Positions 1-7,064 are shown, counted from the stretch's first letter. The stretch is 64,000 bases of DNA from Rhizobium sp. CC-YZS058 (GCF_034720595.1 NZ_JAYESJ010000001.1:1204001-1268000), one strand, 5' to 3'. Notes: generated by a model from the letters alone, not told the origin. A program made the numbers and translations.

Positions 1-234
1 CAGTATCGGGAAGGGCGCGACTGGCGCCATCACCATCGCCCGCATTATGCGGCCCGCCCGAGCCGCGGTCGCTGCGCGCCCTGGCTGGCCGCCGACAAGG
101 CCCGTGCCAGCGGTCTGCGTGCCGCCCGCGTGGTTGCGGTGACCCCGCGCCGCGTGGTGGTCGAAGGCCGGCGCTATGGTGACTGGCGCCGGGTCGATTT
201 CGCCAATGTCCGCGGGTGCCCCCGCCTGCGCTAA
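1..234 (+). CDS. C-terminal part of a small conserved hypothetical protein (5' end outside window)
   Basis: The frame is open from base 1 to a TAA at 232-234 and gives 77 residues. It is rich in Arg and His at the visible start, followed by a compact region with the features APWLAADKA, LRAARVV, RRVVVEGRRYG and FANVRGCP. This resembles a family of short exported rhizobial proteins in which a Cys-containing segment is followed by a basic, valine-rich stretch; I know no function for it. The N-terminus, where a signal peptide would be expected, lies outside the window. Confidence 0.6.
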   Translation, partial: QYREGRDWRHHHRPHYAARPSRGRCAPWLAADKARASGLRAARVVAVTPRRVVVEGRRYGDWRRVDFANVRGCPRLR

Positions 235-510
235 AACCGGTGAAGACCTGCAAGGTTGCGGATCAAACCTGAGAGGACATCCCTCTTAGGCCTCGGCGCG
301 ACCATGCGGTCTGACCAAACCAGCTTGGAGCCGGTCAATTGCGGGCCGGCCCAAGAGCCTTCGGCGGCGGTCAGGACCCGTCTCGCCGCCGAAGCGCTTC
401 GCGATACCGTAGGTCAAGGTGCGATCGAAGGGGCGACATCCGCGCGCCTCTACCGCCATGATACCCAGCCTCCGGAACAGGTCGCTTCGCCTTACTGTCC
501 ACCCGATATG
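234..510. other. Intergenic stretch without a supported gene
   Basis: Two overlapping frames are open here on opposite strands (256-591 and 573-286). Neither has a recognisable domain, and both run through the terminator hairpin at 511-543, so neither is accepted. I see no other feature. Confidence 0.4.
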
Positions 511-543
511 AAAAGGCCGCATCCCTCGGACGCGGCCCTTTTT
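511..543 (-). terminator. Bidirectional rho-independent terminator
   Basis: GGCCGC (515-520) pairs with GCGGCC (532-537) across an 11-base loop. The stem is flanked by A-runs on the left and T-runs on the right, so it has a U-tract on either strand. It lies directly downstream of the leftward SIMPL gene, which ends at 563. Confidence 0.75.
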
Positions 544-562
544 GTGACTCTCCTCCGCCCCG

Positions 563-1306
563 TCAGGGTGCAATGGCGAAGGTCATGGTGACGCTGACGC
601 TGTAGCTGTTTTCGCCGTTTGCAACCGGCACGGCCTCGGCGGCATCGTTCTTGGCCATGGCACGCATGGCCATTGGCACGGGCTCGGGCCGCGGGCTCGA
701 CTCGGACAGCTCGACGACGCGGCCGAGCGTCACGCCGGCAGCCTCTGCCAGGGTGCGCGCCTTGGCCATGGCATCGGCAACGGCCTTCTTGCGGGCTTCG
801 GTCAGCGTTGCCTCGGGCTTGTCGTTGGTAAAGGTGATCGACCCGCCCTGGTTGACGCCGAGCGTGACCATTTGGTCGATCACGGCGCCGACCTTGGCGA
901 TGTCGCGCAGGCGCACCGAGAGCGTGTTGGCGACCTGATAGCCGGTCAGTTGCGGCAGGCGCGGCTCCGCGCCGTTGTTGTCGGGGTAGACATATTGCGG
1001 ATTGACCCCGAAGCCGGACGTCTGCAGGTCGCGTTCGGCGATCCCTTGGCCCTTCAGCCCGTTCAAAACCGCGCTCATCGCCGCATTGTTCTTGTCCAGC
1101 GCGCCCCGCGCCGTCTTGTCGTCGCTGACGACGCTGAAGCTCAGGATCGCCATATCCGGCGCGACCGAGGCATTGCCTTCCCCGGTCACGGCAATCACCG
1201 GCTCGCGCGGCGGCGGCTCCGCGAAAGCGGGAAGGGCGGAGCAGGCAAGCAGCGCGCCGGCAAGCGTTGCGCGAAGCGGCGAGCGGCGAGGGGAAAAGGC
1301 AGGCAT
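563..1306 (-). CDS. SIMPL (DUF541) domain-containing periplasmic protein
   Basis: The 247-residue protein begins with a basic stretch and a hydrophobic segment ending in ALPAFA, a typical signal peptide with likely cleavage near residue 29. The rest matches the SIMPL/DUF541 family: VTGEGNASVAPDMA near the mature N-terminus, GYQVANTLSVRLRDI in the middle, and a C-terminal pattern of beta strands ending in SVTMTFAIAP. Family members are periplasmic or outer-membrane-associated proteins linked to oxidative or envelope stress; no enzymatic role is established. Two ATGs lie side by side (1309 and 1306). The AAGGA Shine-Dalgarno sequence spaces better to the second, so I chose 1306. A terminator follows at 511-543. 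Confidence 0.88.
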   Translation of the reverse strand: MPAFSPRRSPLRATLAGALLACSALPAFAEPPPREPVIAVTGEGNASVAPDMAILSFSVVSDDKTARGALDKNNAAMSAVLNGLKGQGIAERDLQTSGFGVNPQYVYPDNNGAEPRLPQLTGYQVANTLSVRLRDIAKVGAVIDQMVTLGVNQGGSITFTNDKPEATLTEARKKAVADAMAKARTLAEAAGVTLGRVVELSESSPRPEPVPMAMRAMAKNDAAEAVPVANGENSYSVSVTMTFAIAP

Positions 1307-1613
1307 CATGGGTCCTTTCAAGCGAGGGTCGGAAGGAACGGCCTGGAGGCGAGGCTTTAGGCCGCCCGCACCGCCGCCAGAGGCACCGATCCGCACCTCC
1401 CAGCCCTGCATGCGCCGCCCACTTTGCCTGCCGGCGCGACCGGCGGATCCGCGGGCCGCCGCAAGACCGTCCCGGCTCATCTTGTCGCGGCGGATTGCGG
1501 AGGGAATGGGGCGGTGGCTTGTGACGCCCGCCAAATTCGTCTAGACCGCTGAACGGCCGCAGCCACCATTGACTGCCGCCCCGGCCACGCCCCCGGCGCG
1601 CCCGGCCTCTTCA

Positions 1614-1689
1614 GGGCCTGTAGCTCAATGGTTAGAGCCGGCGGCTCATAACCGCTTGGTTGGGGGTTCGAGTCCCTCCGGGCCCACCA
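1614..1689 (+). tRNA. tRNA with CAT anticodon, probably tRNA-Ile2 (lysidine-modified), phage attachment target
   Basis: A complete cloverleaf can be folded: acceptor GGGCCTG with CGGGCCC, D stem GCTC/GAGC, anticodon stem GGCGG/CCGCT, loop CTCATAA, and an encoded ACCA end. The anticodon is CAT. The anticodon arm and the following CTTGGT variable loop resemble E. coli ileX (tRNA-Ile2, whose C34 is converted to lysidine) more than elongator tRNA-Met. The assignment to Ile rests on that resemblance. The 3' 16 bases are repeated at 28355-28370, marking prophage integration; the tRNA remains intact. Confidence 0.85.
1674..1689 (+). repeat. attL core
   Basis: The 16 bases CCCTCCGGGCCCACCA form the last part of the tRNA T arm, the acceptor strand and CCA. 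They are identical to 28355-28370. The integrase gene ends 58 bases further on. Confidence 0.9.
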
Positions 1690-1746
1690 AAAACTTAGCA
1701 GCGCAAGGGTTTGGGTAGCGGTTAGCCAAGGTGGTTAGCCACGCAG

Positions 1747-2835
1747 TTAGCCAGTAGGTTTCCCAGCCTTGTATTTCCTTGTCAGGCGGCTCATTGCGTC
1801 GCGCGCGAGGCGCTGCTGTTCAGCCGCGCGGCTGTAGAGCTCGGCATGCTCGATATTATCGTGGCCAAGCGTCTCCATTAGCTGACGAGTCGTCGCGCCT
1901 GTCTCTGCAAGCAGCTTGCCAAGTGTCTTTCTGAGACCGTGGATTGTGCAGCCTTTCGGCAAGCCGGCCGAATGGGTCCAGTCCGCCATTCGTCCCGTGA
2001 GAGACTTATCCGAGAAAGGCTCACCGTAGGCGGTCACGATGACGAATCGGCTCTTCCGTTCCAGGGGCGTCAGGATCTCGCGCAGCATGGGAGTGAGAGG
2101 CAAGACCAACCTCTTCCCGCCCTTTGTTTGCTCGACCACCACTTGTCCCCTCTGGAAATCAAACGCGGACCACTCGAGCTTGGCCAAATCTGACCTTCGG
2201 TTCCCGAGCCATAGCGCGAGCCCGTAAACCGTGCGGGGAGTGCTGCCGAGCGGCCACCGAGCCTCGAACGCTTCGCGCTCGGCATCGGTCCAAGCTCTCC
2301 AGCCAACGTATTCAGGGCGGTAGGAGAGCTTCCAAGTCGGATCAGTTTCGATCCATTCCTCATCAAGGGCGACCGCGATCATCTTCCTTAGCGCCACGAG
2401 TATGTGCTTCGCCTTATGTGGCGTAGCTGCATAGTGCGCCAGGATCTCTTTGACATGCCGACGCTTGAGATCGCGAACGGCCATGTCTCCCCAGACCTCA
2501 GGGTGCGGTGGCGCGACCTGCAGCGTGAGAAACTCGCCGGCGAGCCGCATGTTCTTCAGCTGTGTCTGTGGATCGAATGCCAGCCATTCTGGCCCACGCT
2601 GCACTTTTCTCCACGCGGCCTTGAAGGAGCCGGGTAGAGCGCTGCCCGGATGGCTTACGACCGTCGCGACGCGTCGTTCTCGTCCCTCGACCGCCGCAGA
2701 ATAAGCCTCTTCGAACTCAGGCTCGCCAGGTGCTCCTGGCAAAGCAATCGTCTTGCCATGGCGTCGGTAGCGAAAACGAGTCTTGCCGTGCCGGTCGCGG
2801 AATGCGGAAACATATGGATAGCTGTCGTCAGTCAT
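1747..2835 (-). CDS. int: Tyrosine-type phage integrase
   Basis: The 362-residue protein is a tyrosine recombinase that would join attP to the tRNA attB site and, with a directionality factor, excise the prophage. The catalytic set is visible: Arg213/214 in LWLGNRRSDLAKL, a Lys in the TKGGKRLVLP beta hairpin (about residue 238), His299-x-x-Arg302 in IHGLRKT, His325 in LGHDN, and the nucleophile Tyr334 in HAELYSRA. The N-terminal part (about 1-60) has the Arg/Lys-rich arm-binding type, and residues about 70-165 correspond to the core-binding (SAM-like) domain. It starts a few bases after the excisionase-like gene ends and is transcribed toward attL, as is usual for tRNA-integrating phages. Length and motifs are complete. 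Confidence 0.95.
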   Translation of the reverse strand: MTDDSYPYVSAFRDRHGKTRFRYRRHGKTIALPGAPGEPEFEEAYSAAVEGRERRVATVVSHPGSALPGSFKAAWRKVQRGPEWLAFDPQTQLKNMRLAGEFLTLQVAPPHPEVWGDMAVRDLKRRHVKEILAHYAATPHKAKHILVALRKMIAVALDEEWIETDPTWKLSYRPEYVGWRAWTDAEREAFEARWPLGSTPRTVYGLALWLGNRRSDLAKLEWSAFDFQRGQVVVEQTKGGKRLVLPLTPMLREILTPLERKSRFVIVTAYGEPFSDKSLTGRMADWTHSAGLPKGCTIHGLRKTLGKLLAETGATTRQLMETLGHDNIEHAELYSRAAEQQRLARDAMSRLTRKYKAGKPTG

Positions 2836-2843
2836 TGATCAGA

Positions 2844-3104
2844 TTAGGCACGACGGCTGTTCCGTGACAATATCTCGTCGATCCTGTTCTCGCCTTCTGA
2901 TGGCAGATCGCTGAAAGCAGCATCGAGCGCAATGCGGTCCCAGATCGTTCGCCCATCTACGCGCTTTGGCTTCGGCATGCGGCGATCGGAGACCATCTCA
3001 TCGAATTTCGTGGTGCCAACGCCGATGTAGCGAGCAGCCTCTTCGCGCGAGAGACCACGTGGTGCGTATGCTACCGGATCGTGCAGCCGGAGGGATGTTG
3101 CCAT
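2844..3104 (-). CDS. Excisionase-like helix-turn-helix protein
   Basis: This 86-residue protein contains LSREEAARYIGVGTTKFDEMVSDRRMPKPKRVDGRTIWDRIALD, recorded here as a winged-helix MerR/AlpA-type motif at about residues 18-60: 'sREEAARYIGVG' is the recognition helix-turn-helix and 'RvDGrtiWdr' the wing. Such small proteins next to integrases act as recombination directionality factors or AlpA-like regulators. It sits directly upstream of int with an 8-bp gap, which suggests cotranscription. I infer the excisionase role from position; the DNA-binding fold is the firmer claim. Confidence 0.75.
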   Translation of the reverse strand: MATSLRLHDPVAYAPRGLSREEAARYIGVGTTKFDEMVSDRRMPKPKRVDGRTIWDRIALDAAFSDLPSEGENRIDEILSRNSRRA

Positions 3105-3392
3105 TTATTCCTCCGCCTGAGTTAGGGGCGACTCTGGCTCCGGGTTGATGAGGCACGGCAGATCGTGAAGCTGATCAAGAGGCGTGCGAGATTGGGGCGC
3201 GGTGGAAAACGGGTTGTCGATGTAATCGTGCTCGATCCCGAACTGCCACGCTTTCAAACAGTGATTTGCAGCTTTCGCAGCCTCTCTTGTATCGCAGGGC
3301 ATCCCGCTTGTTGGGCAAACGCCGGAAGCGTCGGCGCAGTCTCGGCACCTGCCGCCGTAGTGCAGGGCGTAAGCGATCGGATCAAACTTCAT
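3105..3392 (-). CDS. Small Cys-rich phage protein
   Basis: The proposed 95-residue product starts at MKFDPIAYALHYG and contains CRDCADASGVC followed by SGMPC, a four-cysteine arrangement that could bind zinc. The frame is open further upstream to 3593, but residues between about 3395 and 3450 in that frame are an unconvincing Arg/Ser/Pro run, and an AAGGG Shine-Dalgarno lies just before the ATG at 3392. Its TGA stop abuts the excisionase-like gene start. Function unknown; it belongs to the leftward early operon. Confidence 0.6.
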   Translation of the reverse strand: MKFDPIAYALHYGGRCRDCADASGVCPTSGMPCDTREAAKAANHCLKAWQFGIEHDYIDNPFSTAPQSRTPLDQLHDLPCLINPEPESPLTQAEE

Positions 3393-3593
3393 CGGCCGAG
3401 CCCTTCGTGGCGGCGAGCACGTACACGCGCCGCTTCTCGATCTCGCTTCCTTGGGTACGAGCGCCGGGCAAGGCCCGTCGCGCCAGGGCGACCAAAGGTC
3501 ATTGACGCTTAGCCGGCCGCGCCACTGGAATCCAATCGGTACGTAGCGAGGTGCCACCTCTCGGGGTTGGGGTGCGGGGGTTTGGTCAGTCAT
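3393..3593 (-). pseudogene. Small early phage gene, possibly frameshifted
   Basis: A reading frame starts at ATG 3593 (MTDQTPAPQPREVAPRYVP...) and overlaps the stop of the gene upstream. Its first about 45 residues look protein-like (FQWRGRLSVNDLWSPWRDG). After about base 3460 the natural-looking continuation is in a different frame, which reads EIEKRRVYVLAATKGSADEV and then a TGA overlapping the ATG at 3392. That ending closely resembles LAATEGSANV, the end of the gene at 4260-4523. The simplest reading is one short gene with a frameshift near 3450-3470, either a real mutation or a sequence error. Function unknown. Confidence 0.4.
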
Positions 3594-4267
3594 GCTGCAC
3601 CGCCGATCTTGTCGATGTTGCCGTGGTGGACGGTGAAGGTGTAAGCGGCAACCCAAGGATTAGCCTCCCAAGCGCCAGCGCCGTTGATCTGATTCCAGAG
3701 CTCGGCATAGCCCTCGCGATAGCTGCCCTTCCAATCGGAGTTGAAAGGGCGCGAGAGTTTAGTCGAGCTCGAATACTGCCCGCAGCCTTCCGCAATCGCG
3801 TCGATCTCGCTGATGTCCTGTAGGCGCTCTACCCGCACGTCGGTGACAGTCAGGGTGAGGCGGGATGCCCAGCGGGGCTGGTGGATGGACGGACGCCACC
3901 GTCCTGGCTTCGAGTGCTCCCAGCTCGCGGCATAGACTGCCGCATCGTGATCGTCGCCCGGCCGAAGCGTCTGCTGCACTCCTTCGCTCATGCGATAAGC
4001 AGTGCGAGGGACAATGGCATGGGTTTCCTTTACCCATAGGCGATCGCCGCGCTTAATCCTGACCTCGATCTCGCCAGCATAGTTACCGTAAAGGCTGCGA
4101 CGCTCGAACGAATGAAAGGGTTCTGCGTCGTCCGGTCGGATTGTCGTTCGGACGATGCTGATCTCTGGAGCGGGCTGAAACTTCAGCGTCCGCCGCGTCT
4201 GCGTCTTCCTGCCGTCCAGCAAAGCGCGCACCATCGGCGCGGAGAATAGGATCGGGCGATCAGACAT
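3590..4267 (-). CDS. Conserved phage protein of the RPILFSAPMVRALLDGRKTQ type
   Basis: The 225-residue product starts MSDRPILFSAPMVRALLDG and continues RKTQTRRTLKF, the signature of a common phage family that databases often label 'morphogenetic protein' without experiment. The N-terminal part looks like a PUA/ASCH-type fold (RGDRLWVKETHAI, LTLTVTDVRVERLQDI), and the C-terminal part contains a Trp-rich segment (YAELWNQINGAGAWEANPWVAAYTF is the region, about 190-215). ASCH-like domains bind RNA or modified bases, so a nucleic-acid role is possible but not shown. GGAGGG precedes the ATG, and the gene overlaps both neighbours by a few bases, indicating translational coupling. Confidence 0.7.
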   Translation of the reverse strand: MSDRPILFSAPMVRALLDGRKTQTRRTLKFQPAPEISIVRTTIRPDDAEPFHSFERRSLYGNYAGEIEVRIKRGDRLWVKETHAIVPRTAYRMSEGVQQTLRPGDDHDAAVYAASWEHSKPGRWRPSIHQPRWASRLTLTVTDVRVERLQDISEIDAIAEGCGQYSSSTKLSRPFNSDWKGSYREGYAELWNQINGAGAWEANPWVAAYTFTVHHGNIDKIGGAA

Positions 4268-4523
4268 TGGCCGAGCCCTCCGTAGCGGCGAGGGCGGCGC
4301 AGGCTGAACGCAAGCTTTCAAAAGCGTCGAACGGCACGATCCAGCACTTCTCGCCGCTGTCGTCTTCGAAGCTGTCCAAGTGGCCATTGCGCTTTCGATA
4401 GGTGTCGGATGCCGAAGAGACGACATCCCTCGCCGCCTCAACGAGGCGCGTCAGATGGGTTTGGGGCGATGGGGCAGTCGATGATTCTTTTAGGAATCTC
4501 GCTGAAAGTGAAGTAACCTCCAT
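4260..4523 (-). CDS. Hypothetical early phage protein, possibly the 3' part of a split gene
   Basis: The 87-residue product begins MEVTSLSARFLKE and contains the convincing stretch ARDVVSSASDTYRKRNGH and EKCWIVPFDAFESLRSA. It overlaps the ATG at 4267. The same frame stays open upstream as far as an ATG at 5402 (MTKHETSGTPAPQAEALP), straight through the two rightward genes at 4611-5354. Because that intervening translation is antisense to real genes, I read this as an older early gene interrupted by a rightward gene cassette. No function recognised. Confidence 0.5.
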   Translation of the reverse strand: MEVTSLSARFLKESSTAPSPQTHLTRLVEAARDVVSSASDTYRKRNGHLDSFEDDSGEKCWIVPFDAFESLRSACAALAATEGSANV

Positions 4524-4610
4524 CCACCGCTCGCACTGCGTTGGCGGAATGTCGTGACCATGACGATCCTCATGACAGCCGTTCTCGTCGTTTCGGAAGG
4601 GAGCTGGCCC

Positions 4611-4991
4611 ATGATCAGCAGCAGCGAACTCGCTCGTATTAGCGAACTTGGAAGAGTTGCCGGTGCAGTGAATTTGGCGCAGGCAAGTGAGTGCCCATAC
4701 AGTCACAACACCCCTGACGAGCGGTTTGCTTGGCTGGCAGGTTTCAGCATTGGTCGGGCAGAAGCGGCGAAGCTTTTCGATGAAAGCTCCCAAGCTTCCA
4801 TGCTCGCTCGGCACGACAATACGCGAATGACACCGTTCGGAAGTAAGGTCGTATACCATCACGGCGCAAACACGGTGGCTGTGACTTACTTGGGTGAAAC
4901 ACGCGTCCTCGGTCCGTTCCCTAACGAGGACGCCGCTCATCTCGAAGCCGCAGAAGCCATTGCAGATTGGCGACAAGCATCGAACACCTAG
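4611..4991 (+). CDS. RMF/CrpP-like small protein (weak similarity), rightward cassette gene 1
   Basis: The start at 4611 is preceded by GGAAGGGAG; an upstream in-frame ATG at 4554 lacks a ribosome site. The 126-residue product begins with helices containing GRVAGAVNLAQ, then CPYSH, DERFAWLAGFSIGRAEAAK. The spacing of G-x-x-A, CPY, R-x-x-WL-x-G recalls the ribosome-modulation-factor/CrpP family of small phage and chromosomal proteins, but the match is by eye. The C-terminal half (NTVAVTYLGETRVLGPFPNEDAAHLEAA region) is separate and unknown. The gene faces against the early operon around it, which is typical of a late-acquired moron. Confidence 0.55.
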   Translation: MISSSELARISELGRVAGAVNLAQASECPYSHNTPDERFAWLAGFSIGRAEAAKLFDESSQASMLARHDNTRMTPFGSKVVYHHGANTVAVTYLGETRVLGPFPNEDAAHLEAAEAIADWRQASNT

Positions 4992-5087
4992 CTCTTGAGT
5001 TTGGAATGCCGGGGCTGCGTTGATTTTCCTGTGAAACTCTGCTCGTCGCTGGGTGTTTGGCAGCTGCAGAGCAAGTAGGAATTTTCG

Positions 5088-5354
5088 ATGCCCCGCTATT
5101 TTTTCAGTCTGACGACCCAGAATTGCCGAATCGACGACATGGACGGCCAAGACGTTAGAGACTTGGACGCAGCCGTCGAGATTGCTGAACTGTCCATCTG
5201 TGAGATCGCAGGCGAGAGCCTCAAGGTTGGAAGAAATGTCCAGCTTGAAGGCATCTCGATTTTGGACGAAAGCGGTCTGGTTCTTGCGCATTTGACGACG
5301 GAGGAGGCAGTCCTGCCGCGTTTCAATGCCTTGCGAAAGTATCTCAACCGGTAG
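5088..5354 (+). CDS. DUF6894-like small protein, rightward cassette gene 2
   Basis: The 88-residue protein starts MPRYFFSL and has a DMDGQDVRDLDAAVEIA segment, the pattern of DUF6894 proteins, which are common in Rhizobiales (MPRYFFH..., then G..l.d...A). Function is unknown. It lies 96 bases after the RMF-like gene in the same direction and opposite to the surrounding early operon. AGTAGGAATTTTCG precedes the ATG, giving a weak AGGA ribosome site. Confidence 0.7.
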   Translation: MPRYFFSLTTQNCRIDDMDGQDVRDLDAAVEIAELSICEIAGESLKVGRNVQLEGISILDESGLVLAHLTTEEAVLPRFNALRKYLNR

Positions 5355-5388
5355 CGCTTCTGCTTGGGGCGCGGGGGTGCCGCTCGTT

Positions 5389-5754
5389 TCATGCTTCGTC
5401 ATGGCGGGTTGTCTCCTCGCATTGCATCGCAGCCCGGCGAGCGTCCCACATGCGCAGCATGTTGCGCTTCCGGGTGACGAGCTGGACGTGGTTGAGATTG
5501 TCGGGGTTGACGCAAAGGCGGTTGCGGCAGACGTGATCGAGTTGCCGGGTCGACGGGATAAGGCCATGCTCGTTGGTCCACATGGCCTTGTGCACGGCTA
5601 CCGTCTGGCCGGAGAGGCTCATGCGCGGGTAGTTGGCGCCTCGGCCGACATCGCCGGAAGTCGGGCCGGTCCAGATCCAGCAATCCGTTTCAGGGTCGAT
5701 GACGACCCGTTCCAAGATGCGCGCGCGGATCTGATCGCGTCGGCTAACTGTCAT
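5389..5754 (-). CDS. HNH endonuclease-like protein
   Basis: The 121-residue protein shows the homing-type HNH signature: CWIWTGPTSGD near residue 30, VHKAMW, LDHVCRNRLCVNPDNLNHVQLVT and a final Asn-rich helix. The paired Cys residues (CRNRLCVNP) would bind zinc and the LDH His would be catalytic. Such small proteins in phage early regions may be free-standing homing nucleases or help packaging; which applies here is not evident. The ATG at 5754 follows AGGACAGG and overlaps the stop of the gene upstream. Confidence 0.8.
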   Translation of the reverse strand: MTVSRRDQIRARILERVVIDPETDCWIWTGPTSGDVGRGANYPRMSLSGQTVAVHKAMWTNEHGLIPSTRQLDHVCRNRLCVNPDNLNHVQLVTRKRNMLRMWDARRAAMQCEETTRHDEA

Positions 5755-6284
5755 CGACCTGTCCTCTCCCACGCCTCAAAATCCCCGAGAAGGTTTTGCC
5801 AGCGCCTGGTGGCGGCGGGATCGGTGTTGAGCTCTTTGCGGGACGCGATCGAGAGGGCTTCGTGCACTGCAACGCGGACGCGCTCGCCGTCCGACACATC
5901 CTTGCCAAGCACCGTCGCGAGGTAATTACGGAATGCCTGCCGGTCGCACATCATCGCGCACTGCGCTGCGTAGTTTCCTGCCTTGCGCGGCTCGGGCTCC
6001 GGCTCGCCGACCAGCTTTCGATAGCGAGCGGCTAGCCTGGCGTAGGTCGACCGCAACCATCGTAGATCGTCGATCGCGTGCAGGATCAGCTCGCGGTCGA
6101 CCTCAGCAGCCTCGGGGCGGATTGTAGCGACGATAACGGGCTCGAGCGCGTGACCGGTGATCAAGTGGGTGCCGGAGGCATCCACCATGACCGAGAGCTC
6201 CGGAGAGGCGTCTTCAAGGCGGAGATCGATGCGATCCAGCCGCATCTGCGCTGCAACTCGCTGGCTCGTCATCGGCCGCCCCAT
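5751..6284 (-). CDS. Hypothetical early phage protein
   Basis: The 177-residue product starts MGRPMTSQRVAAQM after GGAGAAGATCTG. It is mostly helical, with an early stretch LSVMVDASGTHLITGHALEPVIVATIRPEAAEVDR and a later DDLRWLRSTYARLAARYRKLVG. The stop overlaps the HNH gene's start (TGATG-type), and its own start overlaps the stop of the 55-codon gene before it, so it is part of a tightly coupled operon. No family recognised. Confidence 0.65.
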   Translation of the reverse strand: MGRPMTSQRVAAQMRLDRIDLRLEDASPELSVMVDASGTHLITGHALEPVIVATIRPEAAEVDRELILHAIDDLRWLRSTYARLAARYRKLVGEPEPEPRKAGNYAAQCAMMCDRQAFRNYLATVLGKDVSDGERVRVAVHEALSIASRKELNTDPAATRRWQNLLGDFEAWERTGR

Positions 6285-6451
6285 CAGATCTTCTCCCGCA
6301 CGATTTTGGTCTTGCTGATCAAGGCGCCTGGAACGCGCCGGGCGGCAATTGCGCGCGCTTCGTCGGCGTCGCATGCGTCCACGTCGATCGGAGGCAGCGT
6401 CTCGTCGACGAAGTGAACGCGGAACGGCAGGATGGGGCGGGGCTCAGCCAT
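6284..6451 (-). CDS. 55-residue early phage protein
   Basis: Reading the minus strand from ATG 6451 gives MAEPRPILPFRVHFVDETLP, then DACDADEARAIAARR and VPGALISKTKIVREKI, ending in a TGA that overlaps the next ATG (TGATG at 6286-6282). It overlaps the gene upstream by 8 bases. The pattern, a short beta-rich start and 'a.daDEArai A..r.pga.i.k.k.vre', is like small phage proteins of unknown role. The coupling at both ends is the best evidence that it is translated. Confidence 0.65.
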   Translation of the reverse strand: MAEPRPILPFRVHFVDETLPPIDVDACDADEARAIAARRVPGALISKTKIVREKI

Positions 6452-6647
6452 TTGCGGCCCTCGCCTGGCTCTGCGGCTGAGGAGGACGATGCGCCTGCGC
6501 CCTGCACAGGTTCATCAGGTCGAACCAGACTTCCTGCAGCTCTTCACGATCAACGTCGTGCTCAGCGGCAATCTCGGCAAACATCCGATCCGGGGTGGCG
6601 CAGCAGGAGAACAAGGCCCGCGCCATGCGTGGGGTGATGGAGATCAT
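6444..6647 (-). CDS. 67-residue early phage protein
   Basis: The product starts MISITPRMARALFSCCATPDRMFAEIAAEH and continues DVDREELQEVWFDLMNLCRAQAH before a Pro/Gln-rich tail. GGAGG lies 8 bases before the ATG. It overlaps the stop of the membrane protein upstream (ATGA) and the start of the 55-residue gene downstream. No function recognised. Confidence 0.6.
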   Translation of the reverse strand: MISITPRMARALFSCCATPDRMFAEIAAEHDVDREELQEVWFDLMNLCRAQAHRPPQPQSQARAANG

Positions 6648-6823
6648 ACCCGCGCCTCCGCTGCATAGTGCGCCTCGATGCGCGCAAGACCATCCGCGGC
6701 GAGCGCGACGGACGCGAACAGCGCTAGAAATGCGACGCCAAACAGGGACGCGAGCATGATGCGGGAAGGGCTGGCAGTGCGGCGCTCGAGGTTCGCGCCA
6801 ACGATCGGCTCGAGCTGGATCAT
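6644..6823 (-). CDS. Small single-pass membrane protein (early phage)
   Basis: The 59-residue product has one hydrophobic segment, IMLASLFGVAFLALFASVALA, here noted as residues about 22-43, followed by a short soluble tail. GGAGGCAGG precedes ATG 6823. An upstream in-frame ATG at 6856 lacks this. Start and stop overlap the neighbours by ATGA. Small membrane proteins in phage early operons can act in superinfection exclusion, but nothing here proves it. Confidence 0.6.
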   Translation of the reverse strand: MIQLEPIVGANLERRTASPSRIMLASLFGVAFLALFASVALAADGLARIEAHYAAEARV

Positions 6824-6996
6824 GGCCTGCCTCCGAAGAAGAGACCATAGGCCCACACGGCCGTGACCACATAACCACAGAGGCCGATGCCCACGCCGAA
6901 AATGATCAGCAGCTTGGCGACGTTCCAGCGCAGAGGCGCAGAGTTTCGTTCGCTGAGCCCTGAGGGCTCCACGTGGGGAGAAGCATTGCGTGTCAT
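6820..6996 (-). CDS. Small single-pass membrane protein (early phage)
   Basis: The 58-residue product has a soluble N-terminus and one hydrophobic helix (LLIIFGVGIGLCGYVVTAVW region) close to the C-terminus. AAGGA lies about 10 bases before ATG 6996; ATG 7014 upstream is an alternative start. Its stop overlaps the next ATG (ATGA). Unknown function. Confidence 0.55.
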   Translation of the reverse strand: MTRNASPHVEPSGLSERNSAPLRWNVAKLLIIFGVGIGLCGYVVTAVWAYGLFFGGRP

Positions 6997-7064
6997 GAGA
7001 AAACGATCCTTCATCCGTTTCGGATGCCGTCCGGCGAGCGGGCGGTCACCGAAGCGGATAGGGA

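Noticed and set aside
256..591. Overlapping small frames on both strands in the first gap
   Set aside because: They cross the terminator at 511-543 and have no recognisable content or ribosome site.
5389..5754. HNH gene as half of a restriction system with the prophage methylases
   Set aside because: It is in the opposite operon over 3.5 kb away and has the homing/packaging HNH type; no link to the methylases is visible.
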